This document shows, in pieces, positions 46,927 through 56,280 of a stretch of 64,000 bases of DNA. Each line of letters opens with the position of its first letter. Within the stretch, counting starts at the first letter, position 1. The stretch comes from Pseudomonas arcuscaelestis (lineage in GTDB: Bacteria; Pseudomonadota; Gammaproteobacteria; Pseudomonadales; Pseudomonadaceae), in contig NZ_JACOPV010000004.1 of assembly GCF_016881005.1 (NCBI RefSeq), positions 186,001 to 250,000 of the forward strand. The letters run 5' to 3'. Below the pieces are notes generated by a model, which saw nothing but the letters and a program-made list of their open reading frames with translations, searched no databases and was not told where the DNA came from. Made by a program: the position numbers and the translations under genes.

Positions 46927-47403
46927 TTAGCGGTGGCGCCAGTGCTTCTTGTGCTTGCGATGGCCGTAGTGATGGCCACGGTCGCGGTAGTGACGACGGT
47001 CGTCGTAGCCGCGGTTGTTACTGTAGTGACGATCTTCTTCGTCGCTCTTCTTGCCCATGTAGTTACCGAGGGCGCCACCTGCACCGCCACCTGCGGCTGC
47101 ACCGATGTAACCACCGTTGGTACCACCGACGTTACGACCGATAGCGTTACCACCGGCTGCACCCAGGGCACCGCCAATCGCTGCTTCGCCACGACTGTGC
47201 TTGTTGGCACCCACCGCACTGCCTGCCGCGCCGCCAAGGCCGGCGCCAATAGTTGAGCCGGTGCTGCCGCCGATCGAGTTACCGACCACAGAGCCCAGTA
47301 CCCCGCCCAATGCGCCGCCAATACCGGCTTCGGTGGTGCCACCTGCCGAGGCAACGCCACTAAGCAGGCCAAGAGACAACAACAGAATCGAGGAGTACTT
47401 CAT
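46927..47403 (-). CDS. Glycine-zipper protein with His/Arg-rich tail
   Basis: 158 residues. Signal peptide MKYSSILLLSLGLLSGVASA, then glycine-zipper repeats (GIGGALGGVLGSVVGNSIGGS; GAALGAAGGNAIG-type), which pack in membranes. The last 30 residues are rich in His, Arg and Tyr (RHYRDRGHHYGHRKHKKHWRHR), which could bind metal, nucleic acid or lipopolysaccharide. Function is unknown. A terminator-like hairpin lies between it and fdhA. Confidence 0.75.
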   Translation of the reverse strand: MKYSSILLLSLGLLSGVASAGGTTEAGIGGALGGVLGSVVGNSIGGSTGSTIGAGLGGAAGSAVGANKHSRGEAAIGGALGAAGGNAIGRNVGGTNGGYIGAAAGGGAGGALGNYMGKKSDEEDRHYSNNRGYDDRRHYRDRGHHYGHRKHKKHWRHR

Positions 47404-47561
47404 CAAGAGAGCCTCATAAGGATGACGAGGCGATCCTGAGGCTGGAAAGAGGGGCTGGCAACGAAAATCCGACGAGTAACACGAGTTGTACACAATTCTC
47501 TAAGTTACTGTTTTCACTATGAAACTTTCTCGATTTTGCGCTGTCTGAGCTTACTTGAGAC

Positions 47562-47594
47562 AAGGCCCCGGCATCGCTGCCAGGGCCTTTTTTT
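47562..47594 (+). terminator. Strong hairpin with T run between fdhA and the glycine-zipper gene
   Basis: AAGGCCC-C-GGCA, loop TCGC, TGCC-A-GGGCCTT, then TTTTT on the plus strand: eleven pairs with one mismatch. Both neighbouring genes read on the minus strand, where no T run follows, so its orientation is puzzling. It may still end fdhA transcripts. Confidence 0.55.
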
Positions 47595-47618
47595 GTGCGT
47601 TTCGTACAGAAGATTCTG

Positions 47619-49955
47619 TCAGAGGATGCGGGTATTGTCGCTGGCAGCTTCCAGTTTGATTGCGACAAATTTGGAGGTTGGTGTGTGGCTGCCGTCGCCG
47701 ACGCTTTCCAGCGGCACCAGCGGGTTGACCTCTGGATAATACGCCGCCGCCTGACCCGCCGGGATATCGAAAGCCAACAAGGTAAAGCCCTTGACTCGAC
47801 GCTCTCGGCCATCGCTCCAGAGCGAAACGATATCGGCCTTTTGCCCAGGGTGGAAGCCCAGGCGAATGATGTCGGCCTCGTTGGCGAACAGCACGTTGCG
47901 TTGGCCCTTGACCCCACGGTAGCGGTCATCGAGGCCATAAATGGTGGTGTTGTACTGATCGTGCGAACGCATCGATTGCATGATCAGGTCCGGCACTTGT
48001 CCGGTTGCACGAACGCACGCGTGCAGCAGGTCATCGGGCAGTTGGTTGGCCTTGAAGTTGGCCAGACCGCTGGCGGTCTTCCACTGCCGTTGCCCGGCAC
48101 TGTTACCCAGATAAAAGCCACCGGGATGTTCCAGGCGTTGGTTGAAGTCGTTGAACCCCGGAATGGTATCGCTGATCAGGTCGCGAATACGGGCGTAATC
48201 GGCCACCAGCCAGTTCCAGTCCACCGGCTTGGCACCCAGGGTGGCTGCAGCGATACCGGCGACCACCGCAGGCTCTGAGCGCATTTGCCGTGACAGGGGC
48301 TGCAGTTGACCGTTGGAGGTATGCACCATGCTGAACGAATCTTCGACCGTAACGGCTTGTGGGCCTTGGCTTTGCTGGTCGATGTCGGTGCGTCCCAGGC
48401 ACGGCAGGATCAGTGCCTGCTTGCCGTGTACCAAGTGGCTACGGTTGAGCTTGGTGCTGATCTGCACCGTCAGGTCGCAATTGCGCAAGGCTTGCGCAGT
48501 GCGTTCGGTATCGGGTGTCGCCTGGGCAAAGTTGCCACCTAGCCCGATAAATACTTTGGCCCGGCCCGCGAGCATGGCTGCAATGGCTTCTACGGTGTTG
48601 TGACCATTGTGCCGTGGCACTTTGAACTTGAAGCGTCGCTCCAGGGCATCGAGCAGGCTAACCGGTGGGCGCTCGTTGATGCCCATGGTCCGGTCACCCT
48701 GCACGTTACTGTGGCCGCGCACGGGGCACAGGCCGGCGCCAGGTACACCAAGGTTGCCACGCAGCAGCATCAGGTTGGCGATTTCCTGGATGGTTGCCAC
48801 TGAATGGCGGTGCTGGGTGATGCCCATGGCCCAGCACATGATGACTTTATTGGCCTTGCAGTACATCCGCGCGGCCTGTTCGATTTCGGCCAGGCTCAAG
48901 CCGGACTGAGCCTCGATATGCGCCCAGGAGGTGCCATCCACCGCTTGCAGATAATCGAGCACGCCTTGGGTGTGTTGATTGAGAAACGCGTGATCGAAAA
49001 TGGCTGGCGCGTTGATCGCCTGCGCTTCACGTTCCCATTGCAGGAGAAACTTGGCCATGCCGCGCAGCACAGCCATGTCGCCACCCAGGGCCGGACGGAA
49101 ATAGGCGGTGTTGGTTGGGCGGTCACCGTTGGTGAGCATTTCCAGCGGGTGTTGAGGGTGCTGGAAACGCTCCAGGCCACGTTCCTTGAGGGGATTGATG
49201 CACACCACCTGAGCGCCGCGCTTGACCGCTTCGCGCAGTGGCTCAAGCATGCGTGGATGGTTGGTGCCGGGGTTCTGGCCCCAGACAAAAATCGCCTCGG
49301 CGTGTTCGAAGTCGTCAAACGTGACCGTACCTTTGCCGACCCCGACACTTTGGCCCAGCGCCACGCCACTGGCCTCGTGGCACATGTTCGAGCAGTCGGG
49401 AAAGTTGTTGGTGCCATAGGCGCGCACAAACAGCTGATACAAGTAGGCCGCCTCGTTGCTGGCCCGGCCAGAGGTATAGAACTCGGCCTGGTCTGGGCTG
49501 GCGAGGTTCTGCAAGTGGCTGGCAATCAGGGCGAAGGCTGCATCCCACTCAATCGGGCGATAGCGGTCTGTGCTCGGTTCATAAACCATCGGCTCGGTCA
49601 GTCGGCCCTGGTACTCCAGCCAATAGTCACTCTGGGCGAGCAGCGAGGTCACACTGTGACGGGCGAAGAAGGCGGCATCGACACGGCGTTTGGTGGCTTC
49701 CCAGTTCACCGCCTTGGCGCCGTTCTCACAGAACTTCACCATGCCGCTTTCCGGCGAGTCGCCCCAGGCGCAGCCCGGGCAATCGAAACCACCGTTCTGG
49801 TTGGTTTTGAGCAGAGCGCGAATATTTTTCAGGGCATTGTCACTGCCAATCCAGGCCTGGGCCACACTGCGCAGCGCACCCCAGCCGCCTGCGGCGCCGT
49901 TGTAGGGTTTGTAGCGCGGGACGGGCTTCTGATCGGCTTGGTGATGCAGGCTCAC
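47619..49955 (-). CDS. fdhA: FdhF/YdeP-family molybdopterin oxidoreductase
   Basis: 778 residues. The N-terminus has C-P-G-C (GGFDCPGCAWGD, about 56-67) and a later FCENG, not the four-cysteine pattern of classical formate dehydrogenases. NFPDCSNMCHEASG marks the active-site region. Annotated as formate dehydrogenase alpha in Pseudomonas, but YdeP-type enzymes are of uncertain substrate. The start is GTG 49955 with GGAG ahead, two bases after the fdhD stop; an ATG further upstream lies inside fdhD. The adjacent fdhD supports a molybdenum or tungsten enzyme needing a sulfurtransferase. Confidence 0.82.
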   Translation of the reverse strand: MSLHHQADQKPVPRYKPYNGAAGGWGALRSVAQAWIGSDNALKNIRALLKTNQNGGFDCPGCAWGDSPESGMVKFCENGAKAVNWEATKRRVDAAFFARHSVTSLLAQSDYWLEYQGRLTEPMVYEPSTDRYRPIEWDAAFALIASHLQNLASPDQAEFYTSGRASNEAAYLYQLFVRAYGTNNFPDCSNMCHEASGVALGQSVGVGKGTVTFDDFEHAEAIFVWGQNPGTNHPRMLEPLREAVKRGAQVVCINPLKERGLERFQHPQHPLEMLTNGDRPTNTAYFRPALGGDMAVLRGMAKFLLQWEREAQAINAPAIFDHAFLNQHTQGVLDYLQAVDGTSWAHIEAQSGLSLAEIEQAARMYCKANKVIMCWAMGITQHRHSVATIQEIANLMLLRGNLGVPGAGLCPVRGHSNVQGDRTMGINERPPVSLLDALERRFKFKVPRHNGHNTVEAIAAMLAGRAKVFIGLGGNFAQATPDTERTAQALRNCDLTVQISTKLNRSHLVHGKQALILPCLGRTDIDQQSQGPQAVTVEDSFSMVHTSNGQLQPLSRQMRSEPAVVAGIAAATLGAKPVDWNWLVADYARIRDLISDTIPGFNDFNQRLEHPGGFYLGNSAGQRQWKTASGLANFKANQLPDDLLHACVRATGQVPDLIMQSMRSHDQYNTTIYGLDDRYRGVKGQRNVLFANEADIIRLGFHPGQKADIVSLWSDGRERRVKGFTLLAFDIPAGQAAAYYPEVNPLVPLESVGDGSHTPTSKFVAIKLEAASDNTRIL

Positions 49956-49957
49956 GG

Positions 49958-50788
49958 TCAATTCTCCAGCACGGGGCTGTATACCCGTGGCGCACTGTGT
50001 TTGGGAATATGGATCAGGTTGAGGTTGTGACGACGCGCCCACTGCAAGGCCAGGCCGGTGGGTGACGACAGGCTGACCAGGGTCTGGATGCCCGCACGCA
50101 AGACTTTCTGGATCAATTCCAGGCTGCAGCGGCTAGTGACAATGGCCAGCCCGCCTTCAGGGCTGATCTGCTGGCGCAACAGGGCGCCAATGAGCTTGTC
50201 GAGCGCGTTGTGCCGGCCAATGTCTTCGCGGCCCAGCAACAATTCACCCTGGCTGTTCATGAACAATGCCGCATGCACGGCGCCGCAGTGCTGGCCCAGG
50301 GGTTGGAAGTCGTCCATGCGCTGGCGCAGGCCTTCGAGCCAGTGCACGGGCGGCAGGGGCGCTCCAGGCAGGGCGTCGAGCTGCGGCAAGGCTTGCTCCA
50401 GTGCTTCGACCCCGCACAGGCCACAGCCACTGGTACCGGCAAGTTGCCGGCGCTGGTTCTTCAGGTTCCAGAAGGCACGGCTGGAGATTTCTACTTCGGC
50501 ACTGATGGCGGCGCCTTGGCCCTTGAGCTTAAGGTCGTAGATGTCATCGAGCGAAGTGATGATGCCGTTGCCGAGGCTGAAACCGACGATGAAATCTTCA
50601 AGGTCCGTAGGGCTTACCAGCATCACCGCCTGGTTGATGCCGTTGTAGGCAATGCCCAGGGCTACCTCTTCAGCCAGCGCTGTGCTGGCCTGGCTGTAAT
50701 CGGTCAGGTAGTTGTAGTCATAGCGGTTGCTGGCCGCGGGCGCAGTCAGGAGTACCGACGCCGCGCAGGCCGGAGGTTTTGTACTCAT
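49958..50788 (-). CDS. fdhD: Formate dehydrogenase accessory sulfurtransferase FdhD
   Basis: 276 residues. The sulfur-relay cysteines are C122 and C125 (GTSGCGLCG). It transfers sulfur to the molybdenum cofactor of formate dehydrogenase. REDIGRHNALDKLIGALL near residue 196 is family-typical. Two bases before fdhA, so co-transcribed. Confidence 0.92.
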   Translation of the reverse strand: MSTKPPACAASVLLTAPAASNRYDYNYLTDYSQASTALAEEVALGIAYNGINQAVMLVSPTDLEDFIVGFSLGNGIITSLDDIYDLKLKGQGAAISAEVEISSRAFWNLKNQRRQLAGTSGCGLCGVEALEQALPQLDALPGAPLPPVHWLEGLRQRMDDFQPLGQHCGAVHAALFMNSQGELLLGREDIGRHNALDKLIGALLRQQISPEGGLAIVTSRCSLELIQKVLRAGIQTLVSLSSPTGLALQWARRHNLNLIHIPKHSAPRVYSPVLEN

Positions 50789-50880
50789 TAGAGGTACCGG
50801 CGGCTAGTCTGATTTAAGCCTAGGCTTGCGCTCGGTTACCGTCTAATCGCTATTGCTGATGTTTTGATAGACAGCGTCGA

Positions 50881-51768
50881 TCAGGCATCACTTTGCAATG
50901 CTTGGAATTCGGCCAGACAGGCTTCTGCCAGGGCCGAGCGCGGCGCTGTACGCCGCATGATCAGGCCCAATGGCGCGAGGGTATTGGCCTGTTCGATCGG
51001 TTGCAGGCGCAACCGTTCGGTAAACACTTCCAGACCTGCCGACAAAGGCATGATCGCGCAGCACAGTCCGCCACGCACCGCTTGAACCAACTGATGGACG
51101 GCATCGGTCTGTAGCAGCAACCGAGGCTTCAAGCCGCGGCTGTGGAAGTTGTGATCGATTGACTGGCGAAAATGCATGCCGGCTGTCAGTAGGCCCAGCG
51201 GCAATTCGGTCAGTGCTTGCCAGCTTAAAGGTTGCTCGTCGAAGCAAAAATGATCTGGGTCATACAACAGGCCCATACGGGTTTCACCCAGGGGCTGCGA
51301 CAGAAAGCGCTCGTGGTCCAGGCGCTCCAGGTAGGACACACCCAGGTCCAGACGGTTGCTGGTGAGTTGTTCAAGGATCTGTTCGGAGCTCAGCGCGCTG
51401 AGTTCGAAGTTCAAGTCCGGATGGCGTTGGTGCAGGCGTTGCAGCAACGGCAAGGGATCGAAGCTCGACAGCGGGACCACACCCAGACGCAGGTTTCCCA
51501 CCAGATGACCGCGGCAGGCTGCGGCTTCTGCGTACAAGCCATCGTAGGCAGCAATCACGGTGCGTGCCCAGGCCAATACTCGGTCACCTTGGGCGGTAAA
51601 GCCTTCGAAGCGCTGGCCACGGTTGACCAGGGCCAGGTCCAGTTCTTGTTCCAGGTTGCGTAGACGCATGGACAGTGTCGGCTGCGTTACATGGCAGCGG
51701 GCAGCTGCCTGGCCAAAGTGACGGGTTTCATCCAGGGCGATGAGGAATTTGAGTTGTTTGATGTCCAT
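50881..51768 (-). CDS. LysR-family transcriptional regulator
   Basis: 295 residues. The N-terminal winged helix (MDIKQLKFLIALDETRHFGQAAARCHVTQPTLSMRLRNLEQEL) is close to OxyR-like LysR proteins, with a C-terminal effector domain that lacks the OxyR cysteine pair at the expected spacing. ATG 51768 has AAGGAG at good distance; an earlier ATG is weaker. It sits 92 bases upstream of fdhD on the same strand and may control fdhD-fdhA. Confidence 0.85.
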   Translation of the reverse strand: MDIKQLKFLIALDETRHFGQAAARCHVTQPTLSMRLRNLEQELDLALVNRGQRFEGFTAQGDRVLAWARTVIAAYDGLYAEAAACRGHLVGNLRLGVVPLSSFDPLPLLQRLHQRHPDLNFELSALSSEQILEQLTSNRLDLGVSYLERLDHERFLSQPLGETRMGLLYDPDHFCFDEQPLSWQALTELPLGLLTAGMHFRQSIDHNFHSRGLKPRLLLQTDAVHQLVQAVRGGLCCAIMPLSAGLEVFTERLRLQPIEQANTLAPLGLIMRRTAPRSALAEACLAEFQALQSDA

Positions 51769-51852
51769 CGTCGCTCCTTGGCGCAAAGCAGGCGAAGCAT
51801 TCTAACCTGTCCTAGACTCCAGGCTCCGAGATTCATCACCAAGGAGAGCGGT

Positions 51853-52293
51853 ATGAGCATTTTCAGTTTTATCAAAGAGGCCGGCGAGAAAATCATCGAC
51901 CTGCTGACCCCAGGTAATGCCAATGCCAGCGACCAGTTGCAAAAGCACGTGGAAGAGGTGGGCCTCGGCAACCCGAACATCAAGGCAACCGTCGATGGCG
52001 ACAAGGTGACGGTGACGGGTGAAGTCGCCAGCCAGGAAGAGAAAGAGAAAATTCTCCTGGCCCTGGGCAATATTGCAGGGGTTGCCACAGTGGACGATCA
52101 GATCACCGTAACCGGACCGGTTGTTGCCGCTGCGCGCTTTGTCGTGGTGAAAAAAGGCGACACCCTCAGCGCGATCTCGCTGGCGGTATATGGCAACGCC
52201 AATCTGTACAACAAGATCTTCGAAGCCAACAAACCGATGCTCAAGCACCCGGATAAAATCTACCCGGGCCAGTCGCTGCGCATTCCCGAGTAA
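51853..52293 (+). CDS. kbp: Potassium-binding protein Kbp (BON-LysM)
   Basis: 146 residues. A BON domain (about 20-88: LQKHVEEVGLGNPNIKATVDGDKVTVTGEV) is followed by a LysM domain (about 95-145: FVVVKKGDTLSAISLAVYGN...YPGQSLRIPE). Length and order match Kbp/YgaU of E. coli. Cytoplasmic; it binds potassium and matters under high external K+. AAGGAG precedes the ATG 51853. It abuts the convergent yrfG stop with no gap. Confidence 0.88.
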   Translation: MSIFSFIKEAGEKIIDLLTPGNANASDQLQKHVEEVGLGNPNIKATVDGDKVTVTGEVASQEEKEKILLALGNIAGVATVDDQITVTGPVVAAARFVVVKKGDTLSAISLAVYGNANLYNKIFEANKPMLKHPDKIYPGQSLRIPE

Positions 52294-52956
52294 TCAAAGC
52301 CCTTCGAGTAGCGCTCGGTAGTCTTCTACCGCAGCGAACTCTTCGGTATCACGCGGCCCTTTACGGCTGTCCGGTTGGCGCACCGCAAGCAGGTGCGCCA
52401 CGCCGAAGTCGCGGGCACTGCGTAAAATCGACAAGGTGTCGTCGATGAACAGGCTGCGGCCTGGTTCAAAGCCGATGTCGTTGTGCAGGGCATCCCAGAA
52501 TTGCGGGTTTTCCTTGGGGAAACCGTAGTCATGAGAGCTGATCAGGCGCTCGAAATAGGGCGCAAGCTCCACCTTTTCCAGCTTCAACGACAGTGAATCG
52601 CGGTGGGCGTTGGTAATCAGGATTACCCGTTTGCCGGCCTGCTTGATCGCCTGCAGAAACGTATCGGCATCTGGACGCAGGGCGATCAGATGGGCGGTCT
52701 CCAGCTTGAGGTCGCGCACCGAAAGGTTAAGCTCACGGCTCCAGAAGTCCAGGCAGTACCAGTTCAGCGAGCCTGCGTGCTGCTCAAACAGCGGCTGCAT
52801 TTCCAGTTCGGCCATCGCCCGGCTAATGCCATGCAGCTCGGCATAGCGCTGGGGCAGGTGTTCGAGCCAGAAATGGTTATCGAAATGCAAATCCAGCAAG
52901 GTGCCGTCCATGTCCAGCAAGACAGTGTCGATGGTGGACCAGGCTAAAACGGGCAT
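52294..52956 (-). CDS. yrfG: GMP/IMP nucleotidase YrfG
   Basis: 220 residues, HAD superfamily. DMDGT at 15-19 is motif I; ILITNAHRD (motif II) and FIDDTLSILRSA (motif III/IV) follow. It dephosphorylates purine monophosphates. ATG 52956 gives the family N-terminus; an earlier in-frame start adds 15 residues. Divergent from nudE, 80 bases apart, as in enterobacteria. Confidence 0.88.
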   Translation of the reverse strand: MPVLAWSTIDTVLLDMDGTLLDLHFDNHFWLEHLPQRYAELHGISRAMAELEMQPLFEQHAGSLNWYCLDFWSRELNLSVRDLKLETAHLIALRPDADTFLQAIKQAGKRVILITNAHRDSLSLKLEKVELAPYFERLISSHDYGFPKENPQFWDALHNDIGFEPGRSLFIDDTLSILRSARDFGVAHLLAVRQPDSRKGPRDTEEFAAVEDYRALLEGL

Positions 52957-53036
52957 ATGAAATTCTCGGGCAGTCAGGGCAGCGGTGGCTAGGCAAGCCA
53001 CGGTATAGTAACCCGTTCACGCCAAGGAGCCGCCTC

Positions 53037-53603
53037 ATGCGCCAGAAACCCACCGTCCTCTCCCGCGAGATTGTCGCCAGCAGCCGTTTGTTTCGAGTTG
53101 AAGCTGTGCAGTTGCGCTTTGCAAACGGCAACGAGCGCACCTATGAGCGACTTGTGGGGCGCGGCAATGGTTATGGCGCGGTAATGATCGTGGCTATGCT
53201 CGATGCCGAGCATGCCGTCCTGGTCGAAGAGTATTGCGGCGGTACTGACGAATACGAGTTGTCCTTGCCCAAGGGCCTGATCGAGCCGGGTGAGGATGTG
53301 TTGGCGGCGGCCGACCGTGAGCTCAAGGAAGAAGCCGGCTTTGGCGCCCGGCAGCTTGAGCATTTGACCGAACTTTCGTTATCGCCGGGCTACATGAGCC
53401 AGAAAATTCAGGTAGTGCTGGCCACGGATTTGTATGAAGAACGCCTGGAAGGCGATGAGCCTGAGCCGATGCGTGTCGACAAGATCAACCTGCGTGAATT
53501 GTCTGCCCTGGCGCAGCATCCTCAGTTTTCCGAAGGCCGCGCCCTGGCTGCGTTGTACCTGGTGCGAGATCTGCTGACCCAGCGCGGAGTGTTCGGTGCA
53601 TGA
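53037..53603 (+). CDS. nudE: ADP compounds hydrolase NudE
   Basis: 188 residues. The Nudix box GLIEPGEDVLAAADRELKEEAGF spans residues 80-102. It hydrolyses Ap3A, ADP-ribose and NADH-type compounds. AAGGAG is ahead of the ATG. Its stop overlaps the cysQ start by 4 bases (ATGA). Confidence 0.92.
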   Translation: MRQKPTVLSREIVASSRLFRVEAVQLRFANGNERTYERLVGRGNGYGAVMIVAMLDAEHAVLVEEYCGGTDEYELSLPKGLIEPGEDVLAAADRELKEEAGFGARQLEHLTELSLSPGYMSQKIQVVLATDLYEERLEGDEPEPMRVDKINLRELSALAQHPQFSEGRALAALYLVRDLLTQRGVFGA

Positions 53604-54427
53604 GTGACCAGCACTTGATGCAACAGGTGGTGAGCCTGGCGCGTGAGGCGGGCGAAGCAATTTTGCCGTTTTGGCGTGCAGATGTGGCAGTAACGGCCAA
53701 AGCCGATGAATCACCGGTCACCGCTGCCGACCTGGCCGCCCACGACGTTATTGCCAAGGGCCTGCAAGCATTGGCGCCGGACATTCCGGTGTTGTCCGAG
53801 GAAGATTGCGATATTCCTTTCAGTGAGCGCCAGCAGTGGCAGCGCTGGTGGCTGGTTGACCCGCTCGACGGCACCAAGGAATTTATTGCCGGAACCGAGG
53901 AGTTCACCGTCAACATTGCCCTTATCGAGGAGGGACGGGTGGTGTTCGGCGTCGTGGCGATTCCCACCAATGGCCATTGTTACTATGGCGGTAATGGCCT
54001 GGGCGCCTGGCTTGAAGAAACTGATGGCAAGCCTCGCGCCATCAACGTGCGGCTGGCACCTGCGCCTGGCAGCGCTTTTACCGTGGTCGCCAGTCGCCGC
54101 CATTCCAGTCCACAGCAAGAAGCCTTGCTGGCGGGCCTGAGTACCGCAGTAGGTGAGTTGGAGCTGGCAAATATTGGCAGCTCGCTGAAGTTCTGTTTGC
54201 TGGCCGAGGGTGCGGCCGACTGCTACCCGCGTCTGGCGCCGACATCGCAGTGGGACACTGCCGCAGCGCAAGGTGTGCTGGAAGGTGCGGGCGGTGAAGT
54301 GCTGGGCCTGGATGGCAAAACCTTCGATTATCCGCCGCGCGAATCGCTGCTCAATCCCTTCTTCCTGGCGCTACCCGCCGCGGCCCCGTGGCGCGGCCAG
54401 CTGTTGCAACTGGCCTCAGCGATGTAG
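53600..54427 (+). CDS. cysQ: 3'(2'),5'-bisphosphate nucleotidase
   Basis: 275 residues, inositol monophosphatase fold. The metal motif is DPLDGT at 87-92, after EED near residues 67-70. It converts PAP, the by-product of PAPS reduction in sulfate assimilation, to AMP, and so links this region to sulfur metabolism again. It overlaps the convergent thioesterase gene by 12 bases. Confidence 0.93.
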   Translation: MSDQHLMQQVVSLAREAGEAILPFWRADVAVTAKADESPVTAADLAAHDVIAKGLQALAPDIPVLSEEDCDIPFSERQQWQRWWLVDPLDGTKEFIAGTEEFTVNIALIEEGRVVFGVVAIPTNGHCYYGGNGLGAWLEETDGKPRAINVRLAPAPGSAFTVVASRRHSSPQQEALLAGLSTAVGELELANIGSSLKFCLLAEGAADCYPRLAPTSQWDTAAAQGVLEGAGGEVLGLDGKTFDYPPRESLLNPFFLALPAAAPWRGQLLQLASAM

Positions 54428-54871
54428 CACGTACTGGCCGCTGAACAGCACGGCGGCCTCATCACTTCCAGCATTGCTGACCTTGGTGTGCAGGTTGAGT
54501 CGCGCGCGGCCGCGGCGCTGGTAGGTGGTAATGAAGCGCTCCCAGACTTTTTCCTCTGGTGCCTGGCATAGCGCAATGGCCGCACCGGTCACCGGCAGTG
54601 GATAACTGATCTGGCCTTCCTGAATGACGATATGCCCATCGTCAATGCCCGCCTCGCGCAGACGCAGGTGCAACCAGCCCCAACCGACCAGTACCGCCGC
54701 GCAATACAGACTGCCGCCGAACATGGTGCTCTTGTGATTGACGTTGGCCTCCAGCGGTAACTGCAGGCGCAGTTGATGCTGCTGCCAGTCGAGTACCCGC
54801 ATGCCCATCTCGCGGGTCAGGGGAATGTCACCGTGCAGTACGGCTTCAAGGTATTGGCTGTCCGTAGTCAT
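54416..54871 (-). CDS. YiiD-type thioesterase-domain protein
   Basis: 151 residues, matching the putative thioesterase (YiiD C-terminal) family; there is no acetyltransferase domain. MLVDW..LPLEANVNHKSTMFGGSLYCAAVLVGWGWLHL is the family core. Function is unknown. It overlaps the preceding response-regulator gene by 4 bases, so it is translated with it. Confidence 0.78.
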   Translation of the reverse strand: MTTDSQYLEAVLHGDIPLTREMGMRVLDWQQHQLRLQLPLEANVNHKSTMFGGSLYCAAVLVGWGWLHLRLREAGIDDGHIVIQEGQISYPLPVTGAAIALCQAPEEKVWERFITTYQRRGRARLNLHTKVSNAGSDEAAVLFSGQYVLHR

Positions 54872-56280
54872 GGACGCGGGTCCTCCATCTCGTCGGTGCT
54901 GGTAGAGCTGTCGGCGAAGCTCAAGCCATGTTTGCGCAGCTTGTCATGCAAGGTTTTGCGCGGAATGCCCAACGCCTCGGCGAGGCTGCGCATGGAGCTG
55001 TGTGGTTGAGCCAGTTCGGCGGCGATCAACGAGCGTTCGAACTGCTCGACCTGATCACTGAGGTTGCCGCTGCCGACAATGACTGATTGTTGAGGGTCCG
55101 CTGCTGGGGCGTCGCCATCCAAGGCCAGTTCCAGCCCCAGGGCAAAGCGCTCCGCGGCGTTCTGCAGCTCACGCACGTTGCCGGGCCAGTTGTGCCGCAG
55201 TAGCAGTGCCCGCTGGGCCGGCTGCAAGGTATGCGCCGGTAAGCCATGGCGCTCGCTGGCAGCATCGGCAAAATGCTGGAACAGCACCAGGATATCATCG
55301 CCGCGCTCACGCAACGGTGGAATACGCAGTGGCGCAACGTTCAAGCGGTAATAAAGGTCGGCACGGAAGCGACCCTGATCGGCCGCTTGGCGCAGGTCTT
55401 CCTTGGTGGCGGCAATGATACGGATATCCAACGGGATCTGCTGGTTGCCGCCCAGGCGTTCAACCACCCGCTCTTGCAGTAGGCGCAGGAGCTTTACCTG
55501 CACATCCAGGCTCATGCTTTCGATTTCATCGAGGAACAGCGTACCGCCATTGGCGAACTCGAATTTGCCGATGCGGCGCTTTTGCGCACCCGTGAACGCG
55601 CCCGGCTCATGGCCGAACAGCTCGCTTTCGACCACTGATTCGGCCAGTGCCCCTGCGTTGATGGCCACGAACGGGCCGTCTCGTCGGCTCGACAAATCAT
55701 GCAGGGCACGGGCGACCACCTCTTTGCCCGCGCCGGTTTCGCCCAGAATCAGCACGTCGGCGCGGGTTCCGGCCAGCGCGCCGATCTGTTCGCGCAGGCG
55801 CAACATGGGCGCCGAATGGCCAACCAGGCGCGTGCTCAGTTGCTGTCGGTCGCTCAGCGCCAGGCGCAGGCTGCGGTTGTCCAGAACCAGGCGGCGTAGG
55901 GCCAGGGCGCGACGCACACTGTCGAGCAGGGCGTCGCTGGCGAAGGGTTTTTCGAGAAAGTCATAGGCGCCGGCACGCATGGCCTGCACGGCCAGGGGCA
56001 CGTCGCCATGACCGGTAATAAGCAGGACCGGAAGCTCCGGGTCTTGTGCGTGTACCTGTTGCAGCAGTTCCAGGCCGTCGATGCCGGGCATGCGGATATC
56101 GCTGACCAGCACGCCGGGCCAGTCGTGCTCTATGCGTCCAGCCAGGTTCTGCGCATCGCTCAGGGGCAGGACTTTAAGACCGGCAAGATCCAGGGTCTGG
56201 CTCAGGGCCTGGCGCAGGTGCGGGTCGTCGTCGACCAGAATTACCTGTACGCGGCTGTCAATGAGCGGCTCGGTTGTCAT
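54868..56280 (-). CDS. Sigma-54-dependent response regulator (DctD type)
   Basis: 470 residues. Receiver with D61 (LVSDIRMPGIDG); AAA+ domain with Walker A GETGAGKE (180-187) and the sigma-54 contact GAFTGA (227-232); Fis-type HTH at the end (MRSLAEALGIPRKTLHDKLRKHGL). It activates sigma-54 promoters when phosphorylated by the kinase encoded just upstream (4-base overlap). No dicarboxylate transporter gene is adjacent, so the target is elsewhere. Confidence 0.9.
   Translation of the reverse strand: MTTEPLIDSRVQVILVDDDPHLRQALSQTLDLAGLKVLPLSDAQNLAGRIEHDWPGVLVSDIRMPGIDGLELLQQVHAQDPELPVLLITGHGDVPLAVQAMRAGAYDFLEKPFASDALLDSVRRALALRRLVLDNRSLRLALSDRQQLSTRLVGHSAPMLRLREQIGALAGTRADVLILGETGAGKEVVARALHDLSSRRDGPFVAINAGALAESVVESELFGHEPGAFTGAQKRRIGKFEFANGGTLFLDEIESMSLDVQVKLLRLLQERVVERLGGNQQIPLDIRIIAATKEDLRQAADQGRFRADLYYRLNVAPLRIPPLRERGDDILVLFQHFADAASERHGLPAHTLQPAQRALLLRHNWPGNVRELQNAAERFALGLELALDGDAPAADPQQSVIVGSGNLSDQVEQFERSLIAAELAQPHSSMRSLAEALGIPRKTLHDKLRKHGLSFADSSTSTDEMEDPRP

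Noticed and set aside
48804..50030. 408-codon plus-strand frame opposite fdhA
   Set aside because: Antisense to a clear molybdopterin oxidoreductase; no homology or start signal.
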